From Bacillota bacterium (GTDB taxonomy: Bacteria > Bacillota > Clostridia > Christensenellales > Aristaeellaceae), in NCBI GenBank assembly GCA_023459675.1, contig JAEWTC010000065.1, positions 1 through 5,592 on the forward strand: DNA of 5,592 nt, in the 5' to 3' direction. The notes beneath the pieces are model-generated. The model saw only the letters and a list, made by a program, of their open reading frames with translations. It ran no database searches and was not told the DNA's origin. Position numbers and translations under genes: made by a program. Below are positions 4,599-5,592 of the stretch, piece by piece. Each line of letters begins with the position of its first letter. Position 1 is the stretch's first letter.

Positions 4599-4740
4599 CC
4601 GGCATACCCGCCACGGTTTCCACTTTGCGTAGAGCGGGGGAATCCCCCCGCTCCCATCGTTCGTTATTTCTCCGGCATACCCGCCGCGGTTTCCACTTTG
4701 CGTAGAGCGGGGGAATCCTCCGCTCCCATCGTTCGTTACT
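4599..4740. repeat. Two tandem copies of a 73-bp repeat related to the GH43 gene 3' end
   Basis: Copy A (4599-4671) and copy B (4672 to about 4740) differ at only a few positions plus one indel. On the minus strand each copy reads CGCAAAGTGGAAACCG in the middle, matching CGCACGGTGGAAACCG in the last codons of the GH43 gene. In the matching frame the copies encode ALRKVET, against ALRTVET at the end of the enzyme. Copy A contains a perfect 9-bp stem (GAGCGGGGG 4632-4640 with CCCCCGCTC 4645-4653). In copy B the same stem has one G-T pair on the plus strand, which is an A-C mismatch in minus-strand RNA. No gene is seen in the repeat. Confidence 0.88.
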
Positions 4741-5592
4741 ACCGCGGCACGCAAACCACGGTTTCCACCGTGCGCAGCGCGGGGTGCAAATCCATCTCCG
4801 GCGCCATATCCAGCCGCGGCCTTCCGTCCGCGCCGATGTGCACGCGATGCAGCGCGGCGCAGCGGGGGCTGTCCGTACAGTTATATTCGGCGCGGTAGGC
4901 AATGTACAGCTCTCCGCCGCAGGTAAAAAAGCTGTTGTGCCCCGGCCCGAACCGCCCGGGAACGGACACGTACGAAAGCGCCGGCGCGGGCCGTTTCTGC
5001 CAGTTGTCAACGTTCAGCAGATCGGCGTTCTCGTCCGCCGTGAGCAGCCCCACCGCATAGCTGTACCGGTTGGCGGACGCGCCCGAATACGTTAAATACA
5101 CCGTGCCGCCGCGCACGAAGGCGTTGGGACCCTCGTTGTTGATGGTGCCGTCCAGGTTTTCCCAGCCGTACAGCGGGCGGGACAGCAGCACCGGCTCGCT
5201 TGCAAGGTGCGCGGGGTTTTCCGCGTCCAGCAGGGCGATGTAGAGCATGGAGCCGCTGTCTAGCGGCGTGCCGATGTGCTCCCGGTACGACCACACCGCG
5301 TACGAGCGTCCTCCGGCGCGGATGTGCGTCATATCCAGCGTAATCGCGCTCTCCGCAAGGGGGCTGCCGTCCCTGCGGCACACGCGCACGGGCGTTTCCC
5401 AGTCTCCGGGGCGCAGAATATCGCCGCCGGGCTTCAGCTTCATCACATGGCACTGCGGCCCCCACGCCGCGCCGGAAACCGCGAACAGGATGTACAGCGC
5501 GCCGCCGATCCAGTGAAACTCCGGCGCCCAGAACGTTTGCACAAAGGTTTCGCTCACGTCCAAAATCAGGCTCTGCCGCGCGTCCTCCGCAA
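4739..5592 (-). CDS. Glycoside hydrolase family 43 protein, C-terminal part
   Basis: The frame is open from the right edge to TAG 4739-4741, giving 283 visible residues; the N-terminus is outside the window. GH43 enzymes are five-bladed beta-propellers that remove arabinose or xylose from plant polysaccharides by inversion. Seen here are TFWAPEF (19-25 of the visible part), ITLDMTHIR with Asp86 as candidate second acidic residue, NNEGPNAF with Glu153 as candidate general acid, TYSGAS, YAVGLLTADENADLL and FGPGHNSFF with His218, which in the family sits at the metal site in the propeller axis. The order and spacing fit the arabinofuranosidase-type subfamilies. The first catalytic aspartate near the N-terminus would lie outside the window. 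Signal peptide and location cannot be judged. The TTG at 5561-5563 is not a likely start because coding-like sequence continues upstream. The C-terminal codons resemble the 73-bp repeat that follows. Confidence 0.85.
   Translation of the reverse strand, partial: AEDARQSLILDVSETFVQTFWAPEFHWIGGALYILFAVSGAAWGPQCHVMKLKPGGDILRPGDWETPVRVCRRDGSPLAESAITLDMTHIRAGGRSYAVWSYREHIGTPLDSGSMLYIALLDAENPAHLASEPVLLSRPLYGWENLDGTINNEGPNAFVRGGTVYLTYSGASANRYSYAVGLLTADENADLLNVDNWQKRPAPALSYVSVPGRFGPGHNSFFTCGGELYIAYRAEYNCTDSPRCAALHRVHIGADGRPRLDMAPEMDLHPALRTVETVVCVPR

Noticed and set aside
4569..4754. Long N-terminus of the GNAT protein reading through the 73-bp repeats
   Set aside because: The repeat units are read in shifting frames because 73 is not a multiple of 3, the product has no family similarity, and a strong ribosome site precedes GTG 4566-4568.
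4477..5010. 177-codon minus-strand frame spanning the GH43 end and the repeats
   Set aside because: Out of frame with the GH43 gene and of Arg/Pro/Cys-rich shadow composition.

Overview
The window is a GC-rich chromosomal segment. Compact genes, AGGAGG-type ribosome sites, sigma-A-like promoters and the protein families present suggest a high-GC anaerobic Firmicute (Clostridia, possibly gut-associated). That placement is inference from style; no marker gene is present. I find no phage, IS, CRISPR or defence genes.

Layout, left to right. (1) 1-194: the 3' end of an unrecognised plus-strand gene. (2) 305-344: a perfect 17-bp stem that can terminate both this gene and the converging minus-strand unit. 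(3) 363-1816, minus strand: an AraC-family regulator (968-1816) followed 53 bp later by an isochorismatase-type cysteine hydrolase (363-914), probably one operon. (4) 1817-1999: a 183-bp divergent control region. Two good promoters face opposite ways with overlapping -10 boxes, flanked by copies of a TTGCAAAAA-type repeat that are candidate sites for the AraC-type protein. (5) 2000-3376, plus strand: a full-length PLP-dependent tryptophanase (tnaA), with residues favouring tryptophan over tyrosine as substrate. (6) 3377-3516: a decamer tandem repeat, two small inverted repeats and a strong symmetric terminator shared by the converging tnaA and the next minus-strand gene. (7) 3594-3911, minus: a small three-helix PQ-loop/SemiSWEET-like membrane protein. 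(8) 3912-4106: non-coding, with a decayed copy of the 3' end of the neighbouring acetyltransferase gene. (9) 4107-4568, minus: a GNAT acetyltransferase starting at GTG. (10) 4569-4738: two copies of a 73-bp repeat that resembles the 3' end of the next gene. (11) 4739-5592, minus: the C-terminal 283 residues of a family 43 glycoside hydrolase that runs off the right edge.

How they may work together: the regulator sits head-to-head with tnaA, so it most likely controls tnaA, itself and the hydrolase in response to a small molecule. Tryptophanase would turn tryptophan into indole, pyruvate and ammonia. The right part (GH43, GNAT, PQ-loop) lies on the minus strand and may be partly co-transcribed, but no shared pathway is evident.

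The least ordinary features are the regulatory architecture before tnaA and the repeated gene tails at two neighbouring gene ends. I see no convincing new multi-gene system.
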